A DNA stretch of 64,000 nt. Origin: Chloranthus sessilifolius. Taxonomy: Eukaryota; Streptophyta; Magnoliopsida; Chloranthales; Chloranthaceae. This document shows positions 11,351 through 22,613 of this stretch, in pieces. The position numbers were made by a program, and so were the translations under genes. Every line of letters begins with the position of its first letter. Position 1 is the stretch's first letter. Under the pieces are notes generated by a model, which had not been told where the DNA came from, searched no databases, and worked only from the letters and a program-made list of their open reading frames with translations. The stretch lies in contig CM037598.1 of NCBI GenBank assembly GCA_021018995.1, forward strand, positions 72,496,671 to 72,560,670, given 5' to 3'.

Positions 11351-13055
11351 CGGAATGACGACGTTTCCCCGTCTCTAAACTGGGAAAGGTCGCGCCATCG
11401 GATCACCTGATATGATCCTTTCATCAAGGTGTTATTTCTTTAATTAAAAGTAACACAATTGCGGAAGCAATAAATTTTAACTCTTACAGATATATATAAC
11501 ATGGCAAAAACAACTGATAATTAGTCTAGCAGCACTAAGTACAAAATAACGGTCAAATCTGATGTATAGCTTTTCACTGATGACGGCCACCCGTCATCTA
11601 AACAATGAAAAGAAAACCTATACATCCAAGTATATGTCTAAAAACCATCATATATCATTTATACATGCCATAAAATGTATTTCTCTCATTCCTCTCCTTC
11701 TCAAACCCATATCCCCTCAGATCCCAAGCTATAAACCTATTTCTGGAAGAATTCTTCCGCGAAATCGTCCTCCTCCTTGTCGTCGTCTTCTTCTTCTCCC
11801 TCTTCCTCGTCAGGCATGTAAGTAGGATCGCCACGTTCGTCGTGGTCGAGTGCTAAGACATTTAAGTTGAGGAATGAGCTATCATCCAAAGCTCAGTAGA
11901 GAGTATTGCATTGTTATTTTATATTGACAGGTATCACTTTTTCATAGAGAAGCAGAAAATAACATATGAATAATATGCTATAATGCTGTATTTATGCATG
12001 ATATAACAAGTGTGAGAGGCAAACTGAAACTGAATACATGCTGGCGAAAACAGGGAATAACAAGGTCAAGCTCCCGAGTTAGCGGGATCACTTGCATCGA
12101 GAATCTCAAGCTCCCGAGTTAGCGGGATCACTTGATTTAACTAGAGTAATAACGTATTAAGAACATTGAGATTGATAAAATTCTGAGTACTGAATTACGT
12201 AGAATCATCAAGGATATGCATTTGCATGTATGCTTTATGATGTAACGTACTTAAACTGCTATCAATATATCCTATCATTAATTTATAAACACTAATTTAT
12301 GTTCATAGTCATGCTCATAGCCTAGTAAAAGAATGCCTATCTGATTTATGCAATGTGTACTTAGATGCTATTGATGCTCATAGAAATATCAGTTTAATGG
12401 CTAATCAAGTCCATTTATTTCCTATCAAATCAAGCTTACCAGTTCAAATACAAAAAAAAAATCAGATTTTTCTTCTATTATGCTGATCAGTGCATACATG
12501 CATACTTATCAAGGCTTTTATGAAAATTAAGTGACATTCTTATATCATTCTAAAATATCATCACAGATTCCCTACCTGTGTATGTTGAATCTTACACGTG
12601 TTGTCGTCAATGCACTTTTAGTCATCTGATAACATCATGCGAATCCATCTCTTCAAAATTGTTTAAGTGCACCATGTGGCACCATATATAAGAAAATAGA
12701 TTGATTTTTAATAACATTTGTAATTTATAGATGAGCCCGTAATTTATAGATGGTTAATAGTGCACCAAGACCTAATTAGATAAACATATGAACCCCTCTT
12801 CGATCCAAGGTCCGAATGCACAAACACAGCTCAAAATTCTGTGCTGGGGAAGGTTGCCTCGGCAACACTCAAGTGGTTGCCGCGGCAAGCCCTTCAGTTG
12901 GCTTTGTTGCCGCGGCAACCCTGTATATTTTTGGCTTGTCGGGCTTCAGCTGGGTTTCTTCTTTATGGTTTTGATCTGTTGTTCTTCCCTTTTGCTTATA
13001 TATATTTTCTATATATATATATATATACATATACTTGTCTATTTCTGTATATATA

Positions 13056-13112
<57 letters not shown>

Positions 13113-13938
13113 CACTGTTATCTTCAATGCAGATCCAGAGTGCAAAGATCTGCTCTCAACTTGAGCTGCCATTCGTAACATAAAATCTTCTGTACAAGAA
13201 TACAAGAACTAACAAATAACTAACCTTTTTGGTGATTAGTATATGATCACACGAAAGAATATCGATGCTATGTTTGCTGATCTCAACGACGGATCTCAAC
13301 GACCGATCAGAACTATGAGAAGTTGATTAATAATTCAAACTATTTGTTGTCCTTCACATAATTTGTTCTTGTCTGATTTATTAACAAAAACCTAAAGAAT
13401 GAAAGGAAGCTTTACCTTATAACAGATGACCTTGCGTGCATGCTCTCCCGCAAGGTGACTCATTGGAGTCGTGTTCTATTTTTTCCATGCAAGTAAGCAG
13501 CAAGTAGCTTACAAGCTGCTTGAGTTAAGGTTGCCTGTAAAGTAACACTACTTTGGTAGTGTACTGCATAAGAGACAAAACACCTAAAAATAAAACTAGA
13601 GTCTTCTTATATATCGAATTCAAACCAGGTTTTATGTTGTGTGTTAAGCTAGTACACCTAGTCTCCTATAAAAGACAAGGTATACAATGACTTGTATGTA
13701 AGTCATGTTTACTTAAGTATTGTATAAGCATTGTATAAGTTCTTTTTAAATTTATCCGACATTATATTTATATAAATATCTATATGTATTCATTAAATTT
13801 CTATGATTCCAATTGATAATTGCTGCCAATTAGGCTTAGTCTTTATCCTAATGGCTAGGCTGGACTTAGTAGCCATGTCATAGCCTTATGCCTGACCGGA
13901 CCCTCATCCTTACTGTGTCAAATCTAGGGATCGTTACA
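11351..13938 (-). repeat. E1 5' LTR
   Basis: This copy matches 870-3409. It contains (TA)n and (CT)n microsatellites at about 13005-13112 and the TTGCCGCGGCAA-like palindrome cluster at 12850-12925. The terminal bases next to the primer site differ from the other LTR. The outer edge, ending TTACA at 13938, is intact and followed by the TCCTT duplication. Confidence 0.92.
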
Positions 13939-13943
13939 TCCTT

Positions 13944-15060
13944 CTTCAGATTATGGTCGTCAATCATAATCTTCAGCTATCGGATGTTTACAAATTTAAA
14001 ATACTGTTACACTATATCTCAGTCTTCTAGAATTTAGGCGTCAATCAAAAACTAGCATCCTTCAACATAGATCTATACGAATCTTCAATCTACTAGAAAT
14101 TTGGGTGTCAATCAAACTCCAAAAAATTAAAGATGGAAAAGTAAAACCATTACACTAATCTGTAAATCTCAACCTGAGTCATCACTTCAAATTAAAACTT
14201 GGAGATATTTATAAAGCAGTAAATTACAAAATAAATCTAAACTAGAAAACAATAAAAATATATCTTTCACCCCTCAGCCACAGGCGTCAATTGCTTCTGA
14301 GAAACTATGGGTAGCTACACTAATCTTCCAGCTCTCAATCCTAATCGTCAATTGTGATTGAGGAACCTTTGATATTTAATCTAAACTAAACTAAGTTGAT
14401 CGGAAGAAAACCCAGCATCAATCGTCAATTGATATTGAGAATTCCTTCGATAAGAATTCCTATATCGGGCTCTCTTATTTATAGATCATAAGGGGTTGGT
14501 TTACAGTGTTCTAATTCTAATAAAAGAAAATACTAAAAACAAAAGATTCCTAATATAACTCTAATTCCTTATTTTATCTTCCTTGCTTTGAATAGTTGAT
14601 GCGCTTTGGAATTTATTTCCTTAATTCTAGCAAAAGAGATTTTTAGGAGTTTATCTTCATCAATCTTCTCAGATTCGTGATTCACCAGACTTCTACTTTA
14701 AGAGATCTTCTATATTGGTTCATGGCGGTGTAGATTGCTTCACATGCTCAGCAGTGTAGAAGCTTCAATTTATACAATCGTAAACTAGGATTTTCGATTT
14801 TTACACAGCTTCCTTTAGAACGATTTTTTATTTACGATTTTATTTACGATCGATCATTTTTCTCTTTCATATCACCTTTTTCCTTTTGAACGTCTTTTGA
14901 AGAATCGTAAATTACGATTTCTGCTTCTTTGTTCTTTCAGCAACAACGCTCAATCGTCTTTTACGATTTTCCAACTTTAAAGCATATAGTGAATTGTCTT
15001 TTACACTCTATGGTCTTTCTTACTGCTTTTTTATCCCACTTTAACTAATATTAACACTTT
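13944..15060 (-). repeat. Upstream piece of the old Ty3 LTR, with TATA box
   Basis: Sequence resumes directly after the E1 duplication. A minus-strand TATA box (TATAAATA at 14476-14483, followed by AGAGAGCCCGATA) marks the likely promoter. The outer LTR edge could not be placed; 15060 is a guess based on a change in composition. No coding sequence was seen. Confidence 0.45.
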
Positions 15061-15890
15061 GACTCTATTTTACTGCTTGTCTTTAATATTTGCATATCAT
15101 TAACTTGTTAGTAGCAAACTAGGGTTTAATAATACTAAGTTAAGGGTGATAAAATGATAAATTATGTGACTGATCAATGTGCAAGTGGGGTTTCCAATAG
15201 TTGTGACTATAACTAATTATCAAGCAGAAATTATAAATATGTGAAACACAAACAGATCCTCTTTAATACAAAAGTAAAACTTCATGGGAATAATAGCAGT
15301 TCAATGATATTCAATTCATAACTAAGTAGGAAACAATGTAATTCAAGAACTAAGCATGAAATTATATTCTACAGATTACTTGCAACAATAATATCGAGAG
15401 AAAAGACTTACAACAATATCATTGGACATAAGTTACAATTCTCTTTAGGATTTCTTCCAAAATGATCAAATATAATTTTAGATTATCTTAGAGATTAGTT
15501 GATAATTATTAAGTTCTTTAAATATAGTATCTGTTAATTAATTCAGTGTTGATACCAAACACCAACCATAGTCCTACCTGTATCCTGTATACCAATATTT
15601 ACGCGAACAAAGGCCGACACTCTCTACTGTTTAGCCAATCAAGACAAGAATCAATGACCCTATTGGTCTAACTAGACCCAATCCTCAGCTGACATTTCAA
15701 TATCCCCTCCATATACGAGATACCTTTTCATATACAAGGTGCTCATACGAGCCTGTTCGTGAGAATATCTATCAACTATGTGAGGTTCAGTACTGTACTG
15801 TATAGTATCGTCTTTCCACTTTCAATTGTATTTTTTTCAATTTTCGTTGCAATATTCATCTTTCGGTATTCAAATTCTGTATTCTATACC
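15061..15890. other. A/T-rich intergenic or decayed LTR-like DNA
   Basis: No gene, RNA or clear element edge was recognised. The stretch is A/T-rich and similar in style to LTR sequence. Confidence 0.35.
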
Positions 15891-16740
15891 TGTAATTCCA
15901 ATTCTATCTTTCATATTTTGTATTCTATGTCCCAATTTCTAGGTCTATACATGTAATTTAAATTCTATCTTTCATATTTTGTATTCTATGCCCTAATTTC
16001 TAAGGTTCTATATTCTGTATTCTCATTTATGAGATTCTGTATCATGTATCTTCATTTCTGAGGTTCTGTATCTTGTATCCTTATTTATGAGATTTTGTAT
16101 CATTTATCCTCATTTCTGAGGTTCTGTATCTTGTATCCTTATTTCTGAGATTCTGTATCATGTATCCTCATTTTTGAGATTCTGTATCATATATTCTTAT
16201 ACTCACATTTTTATATTCATTTACATTTCTATCTTTCATGTATTGTATTCTAAACAATTTCAAGATTCCATCTTTATATTCAAATATGTCACTATCAATC
16301 ATTTCTTTTCCAACATGCCGATATTCTATTTCAAACATATTACTATCATTTCATTTCAAACATGTCAGTAGTCCATTTCAATCATATCCAAGCATTTTAC
16401 TATCTATCAAGCATGTGTGTTTCAAACATTTCAGTATCCTATTTCAATCATGTCTAAGCATGTTACTGTCTATCAATCATTTATTTTCAAGCCTTTCAGT
16501 ATTCTATCATATTACTATCCTTTCATTGCATATTACTATCATTCCATTTTATATTACTATCATTTCATCTCATATTACTATCATTTCATTTCAGGCATGT
16601 CAGTATCTATCATATTACTATCATATCATTTCATATTACTAACATTTCATTTCATATTACTATCATTCCATTTCGAGCATGTCAGTATACTATCATATTA
16701 CTGTCAAAACATTTCAGTGTTCTATTAAGCTTTCATGTTC
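15890..16740. repeat. Degenerate tandem repeats (two arrays)
   Basis: From about 15890 to 16200, units built on TTCTGTATCATGTATCCTCA recur with a period of roughly 33 bases. From about 16300 to 16700, units built on ATTACTATCATTTCATTTCA recur. Frames across these arrays are low-complexity and not genes. Confidence 0.7.
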
Positions 16741-17129
16741 TAGCATGTATCTATCAACCCTTCATGTCCAAGCATGTCCATATTCTATTTCAGTATTCTA
16801 TTTCATGTCCAATCATTTACAATCAGAATTTGTCTTATACAAGTTCAAACTCATATCCCATCATGTCCGAGCAGAAGACAGGTCTGAGTTTCGAATTATA
16901 TGGCTCGATCCTAAGGGAGGATCTTGTCGGCTTACACTTTTATCAAATGTTACCCCAGTTTAAAGTCTAGTGGGGGCTTATGTTTATCAATGTCGATAGA
17001 AATAAAACTCAATTGTCTCTAACGGTTTCTAAGGCATCGAGGTGCCTGTTTCTAGAAGTCTTATCTATTCAAGTTAAGTCAACTAACCGATTGTTCAACG
17101 AGGATTAATCAATTTACTTATCATATAAT

Positions 17130-17385
17130 TTCGGGTATGGGTTGTAGGTCCAACGAGTTATGAGTCCAATGGGTTATAGGTTCGAAGGGGTTCAATAAGT
17201 CCAATAGGTTATGGGTCCAATGGATTATAGGTCCAAAGGGTCTGATAAGTCCAATAGGTTATGGGTCCAAAGGGTCCAATAAGTCCAATAGGTTATGGGT
17301 CCAATGGATTATAGGTCCAAAGAGTCTAATAAGTCCAACAGGTTATGAGTCCAATGAATTATAGGTCCAAAGGGGTCCCATGGTC
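17130..17385. repeat. Tandem repeat based on AGTCCAATAGGTTATGGGTCC
   Basis: About five degenerate copies of a unit combining GGTTATGGGTCCAATGG and ATTATAGGTCCAAAGGG run head to tail. Arrays like this are common inside plant LTRs. No coding potential. Confidence 0.75.
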
Positions 17386-19979
17386 CATTTTCTAGGTACT
17401 TCAGGCTTTTACTAGATCTAACACTAAGTATACGGGTCCTTCAAAGATTCGGGCCAAGTGCGTCTAGTCTTTATGGGCCTTTATCAAAATATCTTGAGTC
17501 AGGCTCATATCTTAGGAACCACTTTAGATTTGTCGAGCCATGGATCGGGTCTTAAAACTAGGCTCTTGTTCGCTCTGTCAATCCTATTTACTAAAGGTTT
17601 AGGATTTAGGCCTTGTTGGGTCGTCAAAGACTTGACCAGGTCTTTGACTTGGTTGACCAAATTCACATGGGTGTCATCGCAAGTCAGCTTCATGATGACC
17701 ATGCGATTTGTGCCTTTCCCAAATAGTCATGGGTCTCGGGTCAAGGTCAAAGTACTAGGCCTTCATTCTATATATATTTAGATTTTTCAAAAGAATTGCG
17801 GACAAACTATAGTAAATCGGCCGTCATTTTTTACTCCGATCAAATTTTCGAGTGCTTCCAAAACTGAGGGCAAGAGCACTGATGAGAGCATCTTTTCCAA
17901 ATATGTCAAGGTTGATCATGATGGACAGATCACCAAGATCTATTTTATTTTATCAGAGTTTTGAGCAATATTTATTGGACCTCAGTGTTGGGGGGTTCAT
18001 AACTTTTAACGCCGACAAGGGAATCAAGCACTCAGCGGCTTTTTGGAAAGATCTGCGAGTTACCTCACCTTTTCATTTATATTTTTTGAGTCAACAGTCG
18101 AGGGATTGGGATGTAATCAGGTCCATCCAATCGAATGTCAGGTTTCTTTTCTGGTTGGGTGCCATTTGACGCAATTCTGTGCTGTAATTTTACCGATTTT
18201 CTTGCCATCAATTATGATCGAATCGAGGCATAAAATTTTTTCAAGACCTTAAGGATATATTAAGGTCTATGTTTAATTAACCCCAGATTTTTTTGATAAA
18301 TTTTTGGGCACGGAAACTATAGCTTGTTACTGCTCTATTTTCAAGTGCAACAGGACAGCTTTGTTGCCTTGTGCTCTGGGTGTTGTAACTTTCGAACCTT
18401 ACGGGGTTTGAGTCTGAAATTTTAACCGGCCATTGGGAATCGCTTAAAGTATTTTCCAAATTTTTAAGGATTTTTTTTGGAATTTATTTCTGTTAATATG
18501 TTCGTTGTTCAGGGACAGATTGCTATGGGCTCCAAGATCCACAGGCTTGGGCCTTCGATGGGGTTCACCTAGTGGTCCATCCAATTCCGCACTTTCTTCG
18601 GTCACAGTCCAAGAAATTTCTAAGTTAATTCTAGACTTATCGGGTCTATATTTTGGGTTTACTTTAACTGATTAATCGGCTTTAACTACTTGCCGGTCGT
18701 TTCCTAGTTACTGATGTCAATTAACCTAAAGGTATCAGTTTTGAACTTTAAGAGCCATCCGATCGAGCCTAACATTTCGGGCATATTTATATTTTCAAAA
18801 ACCCATTTTATTTTTGAAAATCCTTTATACAAAAGCCCCTTTAAAAATCCTTATTTGATAAAATTTAAAATTTTATTTCCATTATCGTATGTATAGCCTA
18901 TCGATACATCTAATCCTATCCACGCATCTAATACCGTCGAAATTTTCATGATCAAGGTCAATGGTCAAACATAAAAAATTTCAGAGTTTATAAACTTATT
19001 TAAATTCATCAAGAGATCAAGATCCTACGATCAAAGCAAGCAAACTCTAGGCAACTTTATCAAGAAATCATAGCCAATCAAGAAAGTTTTCAACAATCAA
19101 TCGGGACCATCCGATTGGGCGTTCATTGAGATTAATAAATGAGCTAACATTTTCTGAGATGTGACCATGTAAATCTCAATATATTACATGCACTTAATCA
19201 TGTCAAAGATTTATTCTAATCTCATAGACAGAAGACAACAATCCCATACTAGATCACATATAATTATCCTAGCAATTAAGCTATCTAGAACCATACATAT
19301 TAAGCATGATTAAACCAATACATAATGAATAAAAATCTGAGATCTTACATGAATATTTCATCAAAATGCATCAACCATCGAGTCATAAATTCTATAGGTG
19401 ATTTATGCAAGAAAATAACTTTCATCAATTCTATATTATACAGTGTACAGATGCATCTTTGACCACTATTTGACCTAGAAATCCTTGATCATTAAACTGA
19501 ATCCCAGAGATCACAAACTAGTAATTGTAACCTACAGTGCCTATATTATCCATCCATAAGAATCATTTATTTCAAAATGCATAGTATGATCAAGAAAATC
19601 CAAAAAATACTAATATTTCTACACTTTGGTGTGTAGTGGTCAAAGTTGGCCACATCATGACCATGGGATAGCCTTGCATGATCACCCAGATCACCAGCTT
19701 AACATCCTAGGTCACTAATCCATTGTGTGACCAAAATATTCGAGATTCTAAATTTAAAAAATAATTATTTTATCAAAACACTAGGAAATCCAAGAAAAAT
19801 GCCAATTTTTCAAGATTTGACATTTTTGGTCAATCTAGACCATTAGATGACCTTGCATCTATACAAAGATCACATTCTTGGAATCTTAACCAAATAAAAC
19901 CGAAAGCAAGATCTACATCTCATAGATAGAACTGAAATTTTTTTGAAGTAACCATACTCATGTGGCACCTGACTTCATG
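17386..19979. other. Decayed LTR-like region, no gene recognised
   Basis: The stretch is A/T-rich with scattered open frames of up to 107 codons lacking any recognisable motif. The segment at 18290-18600 (for example CAACAGGACAGCTTTGTTGC) has the look of a plant Ty3 LTR transcription region, but no edges or duplicate were found. The 3' LTR expected for E2 is not here. Confidence 0.4.
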
Positions 19980-20398
19980 TGTATTAATGAACATGGTTTT
20001 ATTTCTCTTACATGTGGCACCTGATGAGGAGTATTTCAAAATTAACATGGATTCTCAACTATAAAAAAATAGACCATTCTCATACAACAGATAGAATTTC
20101 ATTTACAATTGAGATATACCAAATTGAACTACTCCTTATCATTATTTTAGACAAAATGTAAATGAGAACAAGAGAATTGCACTTTAAGATTTACATACAC
20201 ACCATAGAGGACTACAATATTAGGAATAAAGTGTTCAATTGAAACAAAACATGTAGTACCTCAAACATTAGAACTACCACAATCATTAAACATCGATTAT
20301 ATAATAGCTAATTTGTCATATATAGGCATGCTTTATTTGATATTAATTCAAGTAATTATAAAAATAAAATGTAGTACATAAACTATGATCTTGTGAAT

Positions 20399-21716
20399 TT
20401 ATATTTTACCAGGCTGAGGATCTGTTTGCTGTTGGCCCGCTGAGGATGTACCAGCTTCTTGTTGTTGTTGTTGGAAGTCTTGCTGGAACTCCGGGACCAA
20501 TAATGCTGCGTTTCGAGTGTATTGGGAGACGTAGTTGCACGCCCGCCCAATGTAAAGGTTTGCAGCAGTTTGGAAAGTATGCTCTATCATGATATTAGTC
20601 GCTTCTTCAACATAATCGATATATTGATGGAGTATCTAATGGTTTCGATATAAGTTATCGAATTGCAGGAGGGTTTGCTCATGGTTTTCACGCATGAGCT
20701 GAACAAGGTCGGCGGTGGTGTAGGTCCCTTGAGCCAGAGGGACCGAATCAGGTTGAGGTTGGGGTTGTGGTTGAGGAGGGACGGGGATTTCTTGGGGTAT
20801 TTCTTGTTGGACTTGGAGAGGACGACGAATTTGTTTCGCTTGGCAGTTACGTACTACTTGAGATAAACGTTGATACACGTTACGCCAAATGGCAGGGCTA
20901 AAGACCCGCATGTTATCGGTGCGGACCTCTTCGCCAACAGGAATTTGATAGGGGACGAGATTGACACTATCAAAGTGTCCTTCCAACATACGAGAGATCA
21001 ATCTAGGGTAGGGGTAGGAAGGCATGGAAGGTGACACCTGGCTTTGTAGGTGCTCATTGGCATACTTGATGCTTTCCCAAACCACCCTAGGACCACTTAT
21101 CCATCGTTCTTCATGGACGGCAAAAAGAGCTTGCAAGAGAGCATCTCGGTGCTCTCTTTCATGCTGCATGGGGTACAAATTATATCTAAATATATAATCT
21201 AAAAACCACATCCGTTGTGGTAACTGGCTGCAACGTACGGCAAGACTATGGTCAGAAGCGGTCTGACCATTAGTCATCTTCGAGGTGATGTGGTGAAATT
21301 TCACATCCCTCTACTGAGGTATTTGTAGTCCAGAAGTGACGTCATAGTCAGCACTACAGTCCATCGCTTGGCCTATGTGCAGGATATTGAAATAAAATTT
21401 ACGACCATCAATTTCCGTCTGTATAAAACAAACGGACTAAACGAGGGTAAAATTGGTTATGGAATGGCTGATACAAGGCGCTTAACTGTGCCTGTTCTAT
21501 GTAGCGAATGGACCATGCGGTCTGGTCATTCAGGGTCAAAAGTTTATCATCTACGATCCATTCCGGTTCCATTGCTTTCGCAGCCCACCACGGGATGGGC
21601 TGTTCAGGTTCTTCTGGTGGATCGATTGGCTCACGTAAGGAAGAAGAAGGGTCTTTGCCCTTTTCTTGAGCCGAGGACTTTGGGGGTTTAGACGCTCCCA
21701 TTTTTCTAAGAGGCAT
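20399..21716 (-). pseudogene. Extra 3' ORF of chromovirus E2 (broken)
   Basis: This is the counterpart of the E1 extra ORF. The ATG is at 21716; an in-frame upstream ATG at 21776 is unlikely because it lies before the AG-pyrimidine tract. A long open block at 20636-21304 holds motifs shared with E1 (QLPQRMWFLDYIF, SRMLEGHFDS, GEEVRTDNM, MRENHEQTLLQFDNL). The linker is longer in Pro/Gln pairs than in E1, and the tail is Gln-rich. It has a small deletion near 21420, a stop near 21310 and one TAG at about 20637. Retention of the same architecture in two diverged copies indicates a real, formerly selected gene. Function unknown. Confidence 0.8.
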
Positions 21717-22613
21717 TGTGCAATCTAAAAGACAAGAAAAACAAGAGGAGTGAGTTATGATTGTTTTACCTCTCAAAGCTTCAAAAATCAGTCTGAAATG
21801 AGAGGAAAATCAGCCAATAGAGTGATTCTTTGAGTAGATCATGAACATGCAACGGCTGTGGATTGGATTGGGAGGTGTACATGTACATATACGAGTGTAG
21901 GAGGTTGAAGAAAACAACAATATGCACTTTCTATAACAGAAAACCGAACTGGAAATAGACTAGAATGGGTTTCGGACCCACCATATGCCAACAGAGTTGC
22001 TGCGGCAACACTTTAAGCTTGCCGCGGTAAGTGACTTGTCGCGGCAACACTTAGTCCTTGCCGCGGCAAGGGAGTCCAAATGGGAGTTGGCCCGGATTTC
22101 GGGGCTCCAGAGATGTGGTGTTAAATATTTTTGTACCTGTGTGTTCTTAACAGATAAGGGGTTTATAGAAAAATATTGATTAGTAATTTTGATGTATTTT
22201 TCTATGTTAAAATATTTTATTTCAATGGAATTTGATCCATTTTTGCAATATAGTTTAAAAATTGTTATAAAATATTATATAAATTATTATATTAGCCCAC
22301 TAAGGGCTCTTGGATTAGTTACCTGGGACAAGTGGCAATAGGCTGGGATACATTGATGCTTAGGTGTTACTGTTTGGAAATTTTGAAATTATTTATTATT
22401 CCATTTATCTTGAATATTTAATGTTATATTTTTATACGGATATTATATTTTAATACTAACTACCATCATGTTATGGAAAGGTAATTCGATCAAGGTTCAG
22501 CATGTTCTTGTCTATAGGTGCAGAGTGTATTTACAATAATATTTAAAATCTAAGCAAGTACAATTTAATTGACCAAATGTAACTATAGTGTACATGAATA
22601 TAAAGTACATACC
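21717..22613 (-). other. E2 spacer between pol and the extra ORF
   Basis: There is no gene. TTGCCGCGGCAA-like palindromes lie at about 21998-22072. A pyrimidine tract ending CTTTTAG sits eight bases before the extra ORF's ATG. Confidence 0.5.

Larger units (their letters stand above)
870..13938 (-). mobile_element. Chromovirus E1, complete Ty3/gypsy element inserted in an older LTR
   Basis: E1 is bounded by two LTRs of about 2.5 kb. Its plus-strand edges read TGTGATAGCCC at 870 and GATCGTTACA ending at 13938. The flanking bases TCCTT at 865-869 and 13939-13943 are identical, a 5-bp target duplication. Internal order on the minus strand is degenerate primer site, gag, intron, protease, RT, RNase H, integrase, chromodomain, extra 3' ORF, polypurine tract. 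Family: Ty3 chromovirus, best matching the Tekay/Del group by Gag and chromodomain type. Reading frames are interrupted by stops and frameshifts, so this copy is not autonomous. Confidence 0.93.

Noticed and set aside
16238-16728. Frames of 134 and 103 codons
   Set aside because: They come from the ATTACTATCATTTCA tandem repeat; composition is Ser/Tyr/Phe/Ile only.
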